NCBI GenBank assembly: GCA_023409615.1
Contig: JAEYRF010000187.1
Span: 1 to 15,263, forward strand
DNA length: 15,263 bases
Reading direction: 5' to 3'
From: Bacillota bacterium
GTDB lineage: Bacteria; Bacillota; Clostridia; Acetivibrionales; DTU013
The position numbers and the translations under genes were made by a program. The notes beneath the pieces were generated by a model. The model worked only from the letters and a program-made list of their open reading frames with translations, ran no database searches and was not told the origin of the DNA. Every line of letters begins with the position of its first letter. Positions within the stretch are counted from its first letter, which is position 1. This document shows positions 1 to 6,305 of this stretch, piece after piece.

Positions 1-593
1 AGAACATTACCGATTTGATTAATAGGAACCAGCAGGGAGATATCATCTCCAGCTTTGCTTATACATACGACAACAACGGCAATCAGAACTCCAAAACGGA
101 AGACGGAGAAACCACCTATTACACCTACGACAATTTGAACAGACTGTCCTCAGTTCAATACCCCACGGCAGGCGCGGAGAATTATACCTACGACAATGCA
201 GGAAACCGCCTGAGCAAAACCAACTACAACGCAGCGGGCGGCGTTCCGATAGTCAATATCTCTGCAGCATATACCTATGATAGCCTAAACAGGATGACAG
301 AGAGCCTGACAGATGATATACTATTGGCATATAAAGGGAGAACCACATATGAGTATGACAACAACGGAAGCCTGCTAACAGAGACAACAACCCAGTTGGA
401 TTATATATCGGAGCAGGTACTGGAAACAGACTCGGCAACCGGATTGCCTTTACAGCCACGGGTGAAAAGCTACAGCTACAATGCCTTTAACCAGAACATC
501 AGCGTCACCAATGCGGACGGCTCATACCAGCAGAATATATATGACGCACTGGGGCTGAGGATATCAACCATAAGAGTGGACTATATTTACTAA
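1..593 (+). CDS. RHS/YD-repeat protein, 3' end only (5' end outside window)
   Basis: The reading frame is open from the left edge (first whole codon at base 3) to a TAA at 591-593, so this is the C-terminal ~196 residues of a larger protein. It carries repeated YD motifs such as YTYDNNGN, YYTYDNLNRL, YTYDNAGNRLSK and YTYDSLNRM, then YNAFNQ and IYDALGLRIST. These are diagnostic of RHS/wall-associated proteins, large surface or secreted shells that often end in a variable toxin tip. The end is odd: after GLRIST the frame stops within seven codons, with no DPxGxxxGxNxYxYxxNNP-type RHS core end and no toxin domain. A second frame that looks coding begins across the same bases. I read this as a gene truncated by deletion or frameshift. 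A TTG at 15 is not a credible start because repeat-like coding continues upstream of it. Confidence 0.85.
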   Translation, partial: NITDLINRNQQGDIISSFAYTYDNNGNQNSKTEDGETTYYTYDNLNRLSSVQYPTAGAENYTYDNAGNRLSKTNYNAAGGVPIVNISAAYTYDSLNRMTESLTDDILLAYKGRTTYEYDNNGSLLTETTTQLDYISEQVLETDSATGLPLQPRVKSYSYNAFNQNISVTNADGSYQQNIYDALGLRISTIRVDYIY

Positions 594-783
594 ATGAAGA
601 TGACGATGTTATTGAATATATTATTTTTGAGGAATTCGATATTGGGGTGATTTCGTTTTTACATATTGATAATTTATAAAGCTTGAAAGTTCAGGTCTAA
701 TAAGTAATGAGGTGCTGGAGAAAAGCTCTGAGTTAAGAGGTAAGGTGATTGATTTGCAGCAAAGGCAATCTTACCTTAGCTAA
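545..783 (+). pseudogene. Frameshifted remnant of a small protein, possibly the RHS immunity gene
   Basis: Two open stretches in different frames read like one protein. The frame with codons at 545-676 gives a tract including SGLYLLNEDDDVIEY and FEEFDIGVISFLHIDNL before a TAA at 677-679. The frame with codons at 673-780 continues with IKLESSGLISNEVLEKSS, then ELRGKVIDLQQRQSYLS and a TAA at 781-783. Joined by a one-base change near 676, they give a ~75-residue acidic protein end of mixed strand and helix. There is no start codon with a ribosome site, and the front overlaps the end of the RHS frame. Small acidic genes directly after RHS genes are commonly immunity genes, so a deletion joining the RHS core to the back half of its immunity gene would explain both oddities. 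I cannot name a family; the immunity role is inference from position and composition. Confidence 0.45.
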
Positions 784-787
784 AATA

Positions 788-816
788 TTGACGATTTAGC
801 CAATAAAGTATATTAT
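788..816 (+). promoter_or_regulatory. Sigma-A-type promoter of the Phd-Uma2 gene
   Basis: TTGACG at 788-793 (5 of 6 to consensus) and TATTAT at 811-816 (5 of 6) are separated by exactly 17 bp. Transcription would start near 822-825, inside the palindrome that follows, about 30 bases before the ATG at 854. Confidence 0.6.
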
Positions 817-840
817 ATAGCTATAAAATTATAGCTATAT
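815..840 (+). promoter_or_regulatory. 26-bp palindromic operator (two TATAGCTATA units) at the start site of the Phd-Uma2 gene
   Basis: TATAGCTATA occurs at 816-825 and again at 830-839, separated by AAAT. Each copy is itself a perfect palindrome, and the pair with flanking A and T makes a 26-bp inverted repeat. It overlaps the last bases of the -10 box, covers the predicted start point, and ends two bases before the GGAG ribosome site. Phd/YefM antitoxins bind short palindromes in their own promoters, so autoregulation by the N-terminal domain of the downstream protein is the natural reading. In RNA the same bases could also form an AU-rich hairpin next to the ribosome site. Confidence 0.6.
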
Positions 841-853
841 TGGAGTGAAGCAT

Positions 854-1585
854 ATGCGGGTACCGTCGACACAAGTGCAGAACAATTTTGGTAAGTATAT
901 CAAAATAGCCTCTGAGCTGGAGGATGTTATTATCACAAGGCAAGGCAAAGAGGTTGCAAAACTGGTTTCCTGTGAAGAAAGGCTTATGTTTGCAGAGGAA
1001 GCTGTCAACTATGTTATGAACAGTAACCAAAAAATGAGCTATGAGCAATTCCTGGGATTTGTTGAAAAAACCGATGCGCGCTATGAGCTGATTGATGGAG
1101 AAGTATTTCTACTTGCTTCGCCTGGCTTTATGCATCAGAAAGTAATTGCGAAGATGCTTACAAGTATGTCTATCTGGTTTAAAGGTAAAAAGTGTATGCC
1201 TCTGACAGCTCCCTTTGACATTACTCTTGAGAGGAGCAAGGATAACATCTGTGTTGTTCAGCCCGATATTATTGTCATATGCGATGTTGACAAGGTTGAT
1301 GTAAAGGACAGATATAAAGGCATTCCAACCATTGCTGTTGAAGTGCTCTCCCAATCCACCAAAAGCAGAGATATGGTCAAAAAGCTGGACTTATATATGC
1401 AGACCGGCATCAAAGAGTACTGGATTGTCGACACAAATAAAAAGGAAGCATATGTCTACAGTTTCGGAAAGAATTCCGGAGAATACTATATAAATAATTA
1501 TGAAGCTTTTAAATCTGGTGAACTGATTCTGTCAAGAGCATTCAAGGGATTGCAAATTGCGATTGACGAATTGTTCACCGCATGA
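854..1585 (+). CDS. Fusion of Phd/YefM-type antitoxin domain with Uma2-family (DUF820) endonuclease
   Basis: The protein has 243 residues from ATG 854. GTG at 845 is also in frame but lies inside the ribosome site GGAG (842-845), which sits 8 bases before the ATG. Residues 1-45 look like a Phd/YefM DNA-binding domain: MRVPSTQVQNNFGKYI, then VIITRQGKEVAKLV. Residues ~60-243 match the Uma2/DUF820 family, a PD-(D/E)XK-like nuclease fold: YELIDGEV at 77-84, VVQPDIIV with D138, AVEVLSQSTKSRD with E163, and the Y-x-x-x-G-I-K-E-Y-W-I-V-D block at 181-193. Both halves look intact. In ordinary toxin-antitoxin pairs Phd is a separate gene; here the DNA-binding half is joined to a putative nuclease. No partner toxin gene lies on either side. 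Family assignment is firm; nuclease activity and biological role are inferred. Confidence 0.85.
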   Translation: MRVPSTQVQNNFGKYIKIASELEDVIITRQGKEVAKLVSCEERLMFAEEAVNYVMNSNQKMSYEQFLGFVEKTDARYELIDGEVFLLASPGFMHQKVIAKMLTSMSIWFKGKKCMPLTAPFDITLERSKDNICVVQPDIIVICDVDKVDVKDRYKGIPTIAVEVLSQSTKSRDMVKKLDLYMQTGIKEYWIVDTNKKEAYVYSFGKNSGEYYINNYEAFKSGELILSRAFKGLQIAIDELFTA

Positions 1586-1595
1586 ATATCAAATA

Positions 1596-1622
1596 AAAAC
1601 CTCCGATGTCCGGTTTTCTAAT
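1596..1622. terminator. Weak bidirectional terminator between convergent genes
   Basis: AAAACC (1596-1601) pairs with GGTTTT (1612-1617) around a 10-base loop, giving A and T runs on both sides. It lies between the stop of the Phd-Uma2 gene at 1585 and the stop of the minus-strand DUF4364 gene at 1618-1620. The stem is short and not GC-rich, so this is tentative. Confidence 0.4.
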
Positions 1623-2166
1623 CTCGCTGCTTTGTCAGTGCCTCGATGATTTCTGCATAGATTTCTGAAGAATGCTTTTTCCAGTTTTCGCAAATGGAAC
1701 GGGCTTCTTTTTTTGTGCCAACAGCGGCTTTTAGATCGATAAGGGTGAAATCTTCTTCCCGGATTCCGCAGCAAACTGTAAATTTATCTTCGCTTTCAGG
1801 AATGAAATCTGCTGTGATCAGCATTTCTTCACGGATTTCTTTCCTAACAGAGGAGGTTATTTTATCAAGCTGTTTTTTTATTCCCGGCGGAATCAGGTGT
1901 AGAAAATATTGCATCGTATTCAGGCCAGTTTCGGTGAGAATGTATTTTGCGCGGCTGTCTTCAGCTTTATCGCTCTCCAACTCCACTAGCTTTGCTTCGT
2001 GAAGGTCATTGAAGCATTGCTGGAACATAAAGTAATTCATCAGACGTGTCTCTAGCACCATCTTCGTTATATGTATATTGCCTACAGGTATATCGAGCCT
2101 GCGCAAGATATACATTATTATCAGCTTATTCTGAACGATTTCTTTATTACTGCCCAGTGAATTCAT
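1618..2166 (-). CDS. DUF4364 family protein, winged-helix type
   Basis: This 182-residue minus-strand protein matches the clostridial DUF4364 family in length and pattern. The N-terminal part (about 9-90) looks like a winged helix: NKLIIMYILRRLDIPVGN, then the amphipathic TRLMNYFMFQQCFNDLHEA, then KYILTETGLNTMQYFLHLIP as a wing and following helix. The C-terminal half, after a basic helix around KKQLDKITSSVRKEIREE, alternates strand and helix (FTVCCGIREEDFTLIDLK) and may be a ligand or dimer domain. The start is an ATG (bases 2164-2166) with GGGAGG six bases upstream. The gene is transcribed divergently from glgC and converges on the Phd-Uma2 gene. No target is known to me for this family; a transcriptional regulator is plausible but inferred from the fold. 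Confidence 0.8.
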   Translation of the reverse strand: MNSLGSNKEIVQNKLIIMYILRRLDIPVGNIHITKMVLETRLMNYFMFQQCFNDLHEAKLVELESDKAEDSRAKYILTETGLNTMQYFLHLIPPGIKKQLDKITSSVRKEIREEMLITADFIPESEDKFTVCCGIREEDFTLIDLKAAVGTKKEARSICENWKKHSSEIYAEIIEALTKQRD

Positions 2167-2186
2167 CGGAACCTCCCGAGTTTAGA

Positions 2187-2248
2187 TTGCCCCAATATGT
2201 GTTGCCTCAAGTGTGTATTGCCTTAAGTTAGTAATGTCCTGAGTTCCA
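2187..2248. repeat. Four degenerate 15-16 bp tandem repeats in the DUF4364 leader
   Basis: The units are TTGCCCCAATATGTG (2187-2201), TTGCCTCAAGTGTGTA (2202-2217), TTGCCTTAAGTTAGTA (2218-2233) and ATGTCCTGAGTTCCA (2234-2248). The consensus is about TTGCCYYAAGTRTGTA. The period of about 1.5 helical turns is regular and the block ends against the -10 box of the minus-strand gene. It may be a protein-binding array or an untranslated-leader element. Confidence 0.65.
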
Positions 2249-2257
2249 ATTATAGCA
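2249..2257 (-). promoter_or_regulatory. Extended -10 promoter of the DUF4364 gene
   Basis: On the minus strand the sequence reads TGCTATAAT, a perfect TATAAT with an extended -10 TG one base upstream. The -35 region 17 bases further up is only a T-run. The start point would fall near 2242, so the four repeats lie almost wholly within the transcribed leader. Confidence 0.55.
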
Positions 2258-2435
2258 CACATTGTTTTTGTAAAAAAGCCTGAACAAAAATACTGCATTT
2301 TTCGCTATCATTTGTAGAATAAGGGCTGCTTCTGTGATATCATTATCTTATTAAGCACTGAAGTTAGTCCGACATGTGAAAGCGTAAAATCAGGGTTGTA
2401 AAATAACGCGGTGAAGTACAAAAAGTGAACACATA

Positions 2436-2483
2436 TATAATATTAAACCAACATAGGATTGATAGAATAAAAACTACGGGAGG
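2436..2483 (+). promoter_or_regulatory. Probable -10 box and ribosome site of the glg operon
   Basis: TATAAT at 2436-2441 lies 50 bases before the glgC start, but I find no good -35 box at 17 bp, so the promoter is weakly supported. GGGAGG at 2478-2483 is a strong ribosome site 8 bases before the GTG at 2492 and fixes that start. The remaining intergenic DNA, 2258-2435, holds no gene or clear element that I can see. Confidence 0.4.
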
Positions 2484-2491
2484 GATCGACA

Positions 2492-3772
2492 GTGGTAAAA
2501 AAAGAAATTATCGCGCTTTTGCTTGCCGGAGGACAGGGAAGCAGACTTGACATTCTGACCAGGAAAGATGCAAAACCTGCAGTTCTCTTTGGCGGTAAAT
2601 ACAGGATTATTGATTTTTCGCTCAGCAATTGCACAAATTCGGGAATTGACACAGTTGGTGTACTTACACAATATCAGCCGTTGAAATTGAATAGCCATAT
2701 CGGAATCGGTAAACCCTGGGATATGGATAGGATGAATGGTGGAGTTACCATATTATCTCCATTCATGAAGGAGAGCAGGGGAGAATGGTATAAGGGCACA
2801 GCAAATGCAATTAGTCAGAATATAGATTATGTGGATAAAATAGCTCCGAAGTATGTGGTTATTCTGTCCGGTGACCATATCTATAAAATGGATTATTCCG
2901 AAATGTTAGCTTTTCATATAAAAAATAATGCAGAGGCTACAATTTCAGTTATTGACGTACCTTACGAAGAAGCCTCCAGATACGGGATCATGAATACTGA
3001 TGTTGAGGGCAGGGTAAAAGAATTTGAAGAAAAGCCTAAAAACCCTAAAAGCACACTGGCTTCAATGGGGGTCTATATATTTACATGGGATGTACTGAGG
3101 GGATATCTTGAGAGAGATGAACAGAACCGGGACTCCGAACACGATTTCGGAAAAGATATAATCCCTGCGATGCTGGACGACGGACGAAGCCTCTGGGCAT
3201 ATAAATTTGTGGGATACTGGAAGGACGTTGGTACCATACAGGCTTTCTGGGAGTCGAACATGGATCTTGTCAAAAGAGTCCCGGAGTTTAATCTGTACGA
3301 TCCGCAATGGAGAACCTATACGCCAAATCCTGTTAAACCACCACATTTTGTTGGAGCGACAGGAAGTGTTAAAACATCTATTGTTGCCGAGGGCTGCATG
3401 ATTTATGGAGAGGTAAGAAACTCAGTACTCTTCCCTGGCGTTACTATCGAAAAGGGAGTGCTGGTTGAGAATTCTATTATAATGTCAAATGCAAAAATCG
3501 GTGAAGGCAGCCATATTAGTCATTGCATAGTCAGTGAAGATGCCCATTTAGGTAAGAATGTTGTTATTGGCTTGGGTGAAAATATACCCAATGAGCTAAA
3601 ACCGGAAATATACAACTCGGGAATTACAGTGATTGGTGAGGGAGCCCAAATACCCGATGGCATTAAATTGGGAAAGAACGTCATGATTGACATGCAAACT
3701 CGGCATGATGATTTCTGCTGCAACGAAATTCCTTCCGGTGCAAGCATTTATAAAGGTGGTGACTGTGAATGA
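2492..3772 (+). CDS. glgC: Glucose-1-phosphate adenylyltransferase, catalytic subunit GlgC
   Basis: GlgC makes ADP-glucose and pyrophosphate from ATP and glucose-1-phosphate, the committed step of bacterial glycogen synthesis. The 426-residue length is normal. The N-terminal nucleotidyltransferase domain shows AGGQGSRL (12-19), the KPAVLFGGKYRIIDF block (28-42), SGDHIYKMDY with the catalytic-type Asp at 128, and FEEKP with the sugar-phosphate-binding Lys at 181, followed by SMGVYIF. The C-terminal ~120 residues are a left-handed beta-helix of hexapeptide repeats (for example VRNSVLFPGVTIEKGVLVEN). The start is GTG 2492, preceded by GGGAGG. The stop overlaps the glgD start in an ATGA, so the two are translationally coupled. 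All key residues are present, so it should be active; regulation by metabolites cannot be judged from sequence alone. Confidence 0.96.
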   Translation: MVKKEIIALLLAGGQGSRLDILTRKDAKPAVLFGGKYRIIDFSLSNCTNSGIDTVGVLTQYQPLKLNSHIGIGKPWDMDRMNGGVTILSPFMKESRGEWYKGTANAISQNIDYVDKIAPKYVVILSGDHIYKMDYSEMLAFHIKNNAEATISVIDVPYEEASRYGIMNTDVEGRVKEFEEKPKNPKSTLASMGVYIFTWDVLRGYLERDEQNRDSEHDFGKDIIPAMLDDGRSLWAYKFVGYWKDVGTIQAFWESNMDLVKRVPEFNLYDPQWRTYTPNPVKPPHFVGATGSVKTSIVAEGCMIYGEVRNSVLFPGVTIEKGVLVENSIIMSNAKIGEGSHISHCIVSEDAHLGKNVVIGLGENIPNELKPEIYNSGITVIGEGAQIPDGIKLGKNVMIDMQTRHDDFCCNEIPSGASIYKGGDCE

Positions 3773-4890
3773 CAAATACCATGGGATTGATTTTATCCGG
3801 GTGGAAGAAGCCTGAATTGAAGGAACTGTCATACATTAGATCGGTTTCCGCAGTGCCGTTTGCAGGAAAGTACAGAGCGATCGACTTTATTTTATCCAAT
3901 ATGGTGAACTCCGGGATTAAGAACGTCGGTGTACTTACGCAATATAGCTTTCGTTCACTTATGGATCATCTGGGTTCGGGTAAGGAATGGGACCTGGACA
4001 GAAGGTACGACGGCCTGTTTGTCTTCCCTCCATCTCTTTCGGAGGATGAGAGCGGCTGGTACCGGGGAAGTGCAGATGCAATGTACAATAACCTATCCTT
4101 CCTCAAGCGTAGTAATGAGGAGTTTGTGATCATCTCTCAGGGCAACAGTATCTTTAAAATGCAGATGGATAATATGCTTGAGTACCATTTATCAGTTAAT
4201 GCTGATATTACTTTGGCCTACCGGAAGATGTACGATTTCAGTCGTGAAGAGATATCCAGACTTGGCGTATTACAAGTGGATGAGAGCAATAGAGTGATTG
4301 ATTTGCAGGAAAAACCGCTGCATCCGCAGAATGACCTGGGCTCAATTGGGATTTATTTAATCAGGAGGACATTGCTGATTTCGTTGCTGGAAGAGTGCAT
4401 TGCACATGGTGAATATGACTGGGTCAAGGATATACTGATTAAAAAGCTTGAAAAGCTGGGTGTATATGGATACGAATTCAAAGGCTACTGGCGGAATATC
4501 AGCTCAGTACAATCATATTACAAATGCAGTATGGATATGCTGAACCCTGAGATTAGAAATGAACTGTTTATTAGAAATGGAAAAATATATACAAAGGTCA
4601 AGGACGAAGCGCCTGCCAAGTACAATGAGGAGGCTGAGGTCATAAATTCTATCGTTGCCGATGGCTGCTTCATTGAAGGTATCGTTGAGAACAGCGTTCT
4701 GTTCAGAGGTGTCACAGTCTCGAAGGGGGCAGTTGTGAAAAACAGCATCGTAATGCAGGCCTCTATGATTGGACAGGATGCCTGTGTCGAATATGTCATT
4801 ATGGACAAGAATGTTGTTATGCATCCCGGAAAACATCTGAAGGGCGAGGCAGACTATCCAATTGTTGTCGGCAAGAACGCAGAGGTGTAG
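3769..4890 (+). CDS. glgD: GlgD, non-catalytic partner of the ADP-glucose pyrophosphorylase
   Basis: This 373-residue homologue of GlgC lies in an ATGA overlap with it. It keeps the fold landmarks (FAGKYRAIDFILSNMVNSGI at 31-50, EWDLDR, GWYRGSADAMYNN, LQEKP, SIGIYLI, and a C-terminal beta-helix with VENSVLFRGVTVSKG) but has lost catalytic parts. The AGGxGxRL nucleotide loop is replaced by LSGWKKPEL (9-17), and the catalytic Asp in SGDHIYKM becomes Asn in SQGNSIFKM (123-131). This is the usual GlgD pattern in Firmicutes, where GlgC and GlgD form a mixed enzyme with higher activity than GlgC alone. The role here is therefore as a modulating subunit; that it pairs with this GlgC is inferred from coupling. 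Confidence 0.93.
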   Translation: MTNTMGLILSGWKKPELKELSYIRSVSAVPFAGKYRAIDFILSNMVNSGIKNVGVLTQYSFRSLMDHLGSGKEWDLDRRYDGLFVFPPSLSEDESGWYRGSADAMYNNLSFLKRSNEEFVIISQGNSIFKMQMDNMLEYHLSVNADITLAYRKMYDFSREEISRLGVLQVDESNRVIDLQEKPLHPQNDLGSIGIYLIRRTLLISLLEECIAHGEYDWVKDILIKKLEKLGVYGYEFKGYWRNISSVQSYYKCSMDMLNPEIRNELFIRNGKIYTKVKDEAPAKYNEEAEVINSIVADGCFIEGIVENSVLFRGVTVSKGAVVKNSIVMQASMIGQDACVEYVIMDKNVVMHPGKHLKGEADYPIVVGKNAEV

Positions 4891-4914
4891 TTATTTCACG
4901 AGGGGAGGATGTCT

Positions 4915-5304
4915 ATGGCAATGGTAAATGAGTCGGGCTTCATCGTAAGGAAATCGGGTATCAGGCCGGATGACTATTATATTGATTATGCTGGGATTTA
5001 TACGGTTGGCGATATATCTAAAGCAACTTGTGTCAAAGCAGCAAAGATTGTAGAAATCTATTCAGAAAACGGCGCTATTCTTGACGATACTCAGAACGTA
5101 TATTTCTTCAGGAGCTCAGAAGCTGCTAAAAATGCAATCGGAGAGCTTTACGCTAATGTGAAGCCTGATAGGAAGGCAAAGGCTGTTTACCTTTCAGAGT
5201 CTGAAATTGAGTATATAAGAAGGGCTTTAATCAATGAGGGCAGCAATACACTTTACCTGAAAGGCAAAATTAAGGACGAAATCTTTAAAAAGTTGAACGA
5301 CTAA
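4915..5304 (+). CDS. Small conserved-looking protein of unknown function, third gene of the glg operon
   Basis: The protein has 129 residues from ATG 4915, which sits 6 bases after the ribosome site GGGGAGG. The ATG at 4909 touches that site and is unlikely; the ATG at 4921 is possible. It follows glgD by about 24 bases with no terminator between, so it is probably co-transcribed. I do not recognise a family. It has no signal peptide or membrane segment. Residues ~25-75 look mixed strand/helix (YYIDYAGIYTVGDISK, TQNVYFFRSSEAAKNAIGEL), and the C-terminus is charged helix (SEIEYIRRALINEGSN, then LKGKIKDEIFKKLND). A soluble cytoplasmic protein is likely. Its position suggests a link to glycogen or sporulation-phase storage, but this is guilt by association only. 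Confidence 0.75.
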   Translation: MAMVNESGFIVRKSGIRPDDYYIDYAGIYTVGDISKATCVKAAKIVEIYSENGAILDDTQNVYFFRSSEAAKNAIGELYANVKPDRKAKAVYLSESEIEYIRRALINEGSNTLYLKGKIKDEIFKKLND

Positions 5305-5356
5305 CTATTTGCAGATGCGGCTTATAGAGCCAAATTCTGATAGACGGCAATTTTTA

Positions 5357-5385
5357 TTGTAAACTGTCGAGTTTTGCGATAAGAT
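5357..5385 (+). promoter_or_regulatory. Candidate promoter of the amino acid transport operon
   Basis: TTGTAA (5357-5362) and TAAGAT (5380-5385) are 17 bp apart, each 4 of 6 to consensus. A better -10, TATAAT, at 5387-5392 lacks a matching -35. One of the two probably drives the operon, which begins with a GAGGGAGG ribosome site just before ATG 5436. Confidence 0.35.
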
Positions 5386-5435
5386 ATATAATATTAATTT
5401 TCGTATAAAGCCATATATCAGAGGGAGGATTTCAA

Positions 5436-6218
5436 ATGTTCAGGAACAGAATTATTTTAGTGCTGGTACTCATTCTCACAATGACATTTATCTTAAGTGC
5501 ATGTGGGAAGGGTGGTGCATCCAATGCCTTTCGTGTAGGTATTGATGATACATACCCACCAATGGAGTACAGAGATGAAGCTGGCGATTATGCAGGATTT
5601 GATGTTGACTTAGCTCGGGAAATAGCAAAAAGGCTTGACAGAGAGCTTGAATTTGTGCCAACTGCGTGGACCGCGATATTTACCGCTCTGAGTTCCAACA
5701 AGTATGACTGTATTATCTCGTCTCTCAGCATTACAGAGGAAAGAAAGAAAACAATAGCATATACCCGGCCATATGTTGCAAACAATCAGGTTATTATTGT
5801 GAGAAAAGATAATGTCGACATTGCATCTGAAAATGATCTTGGCGATAAAATTGTTGCAGTCCAGATGGGAACCACCTCTGATGATGCATGTGTTGAATTC
5901 CAGAAGGCTACCCCGTTTAAGGAATATAAAAAGTATGAGGGTATGATCCAAGCATTGAATGAATTGAAAATTGGAAGAGTAGATGCGGTAGTAACGGATC
6001 TTGTTATCGGAAAGTATTTTGTGGCAAACGATATAGAAAGCTTCAATCTTGTTACTACTACACTTCCTGATGAACCGATTGCCATCGGATTTGATATTGG
6101 CAATAAAAAAGCACGCGATGAAGTTGACAAGGTTCTCGAAGAAATGATGAATGACGGTTCGTTGGCAGCGATCTCTAAGAAGTGGTTCGGAGATGATATG
6201 ACAAAGAACCTGGAATAA
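5436..6218 (+). CDS. Polar amino acid ABC transporter, substrate-binding lipoprotein (family 3)
   Basis: This 260-residue binding protein would capture an amino acid outside the membrane and deliver it to the permease encoded next. A hydrophobic leader ends in the lipobox LSAC, with the lipid-anchored Cys at 23. The mature part has the family 3 (SBP_bac_3) pattern: FRVGIDDTYPPMEYRD, GFDVDLAREIAKRL, the ITEERK segment with the Arg that usually holds the ligand carboxylate, QMGTTSDDA, and AVVTDLVIGKYF with the Asp that usually holds the amino group. Length is typical. The ligand (glutamine, cystine, basic or other) cannot be told from these motifs. A strong ribosome site precedes it and a perfect hairpin follows it, which may favour extra binding protein over permease. 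Confidence 0.92.
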   Translation: MFRNRIILVLVLILTMTFILSACGKGGASNAFRVGIDDTYPPMEYRDEAGDYAGFDVDLAREIAKRLDRELEFVPTAWTAIFTALSSNKYDCIISSLSITEERKKTIAYTRPYVANNQVIIVRKDNVDIASENDLGDKIVAVQMGTTSDDACVEFQKATPFKEYKKYEGMIQALNELKIGRVDAVVTDLVIGKYFVANDIESFNLVTTTLPDEPIAIGFDIGNKKARDEVDKVLEEMMNDGSLAAISKKWFGDDMTKNLE

Positions 6219-6248
6219 GGATGAACCTAGATAAAGTAGTGTTTTTGT

Positions 6249-6283
6249 CAGGTGGAGCTTTCGCTCCACCTGCGATTTTATTA
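6249..6283 (+). terminator. Perfect hairpin between binding protein and permease (attenuator or mRNA-stabilising stem)
   Basis: CAGGTGGAGC (6249-6258) pairs perfectly with GCTCCACCTG (6263-6272) around TTTC, followed by CGATTTTATTA. The stem is strong but the U-tract is interrupted, so it could be a leaky terminator or a 3'-end protector for the binding-protein message. It lies between two genes that must be co-expressed. Confidence 0.7.
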
Positions 6284-6305
6284 TATTAATAAGGGATGTA
6301 TAAAT

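Noticed and set aside
15..17. TTG at 15 as the start of the YD-repeat gene
   Set aside because: The frame stays open to the window edge, no ribosome site precedes it, and repeats begin immediately, so the true start lies outside the window.
2286..2302. AAAAAT-ACTGC-ATTTTT inverted repeat in the DUF4364-glgC intergenic region as a terminator or operator
   Set aside because: It is all A/T stem in AT-rich DNA, expected by chance, and sits where no transcript should end.
4915..5304. SpoVG-like regulator as identity of the glg third gene
   Set aside because: The SpoVG N-terminal pattern (VTDVRLRRV and the following conserved block) is absent, and the length and composition do not match.
5319..5331. 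GGCT/AGCC stem after the third glg gene as a terminator
   Set aside because: The stem is only four pairs and is not followed directly by a T-run, so it was not called.
5610..6269. Long minus-strand open frame (219 codons) opposite the binding-protein gene
   Set aside because: It mirrors a well-supported lipoprotein gene, has no ribosome site, and its translation (Cys/Ile/Phe-rich, no motif) looks like antisense of coding DNA.
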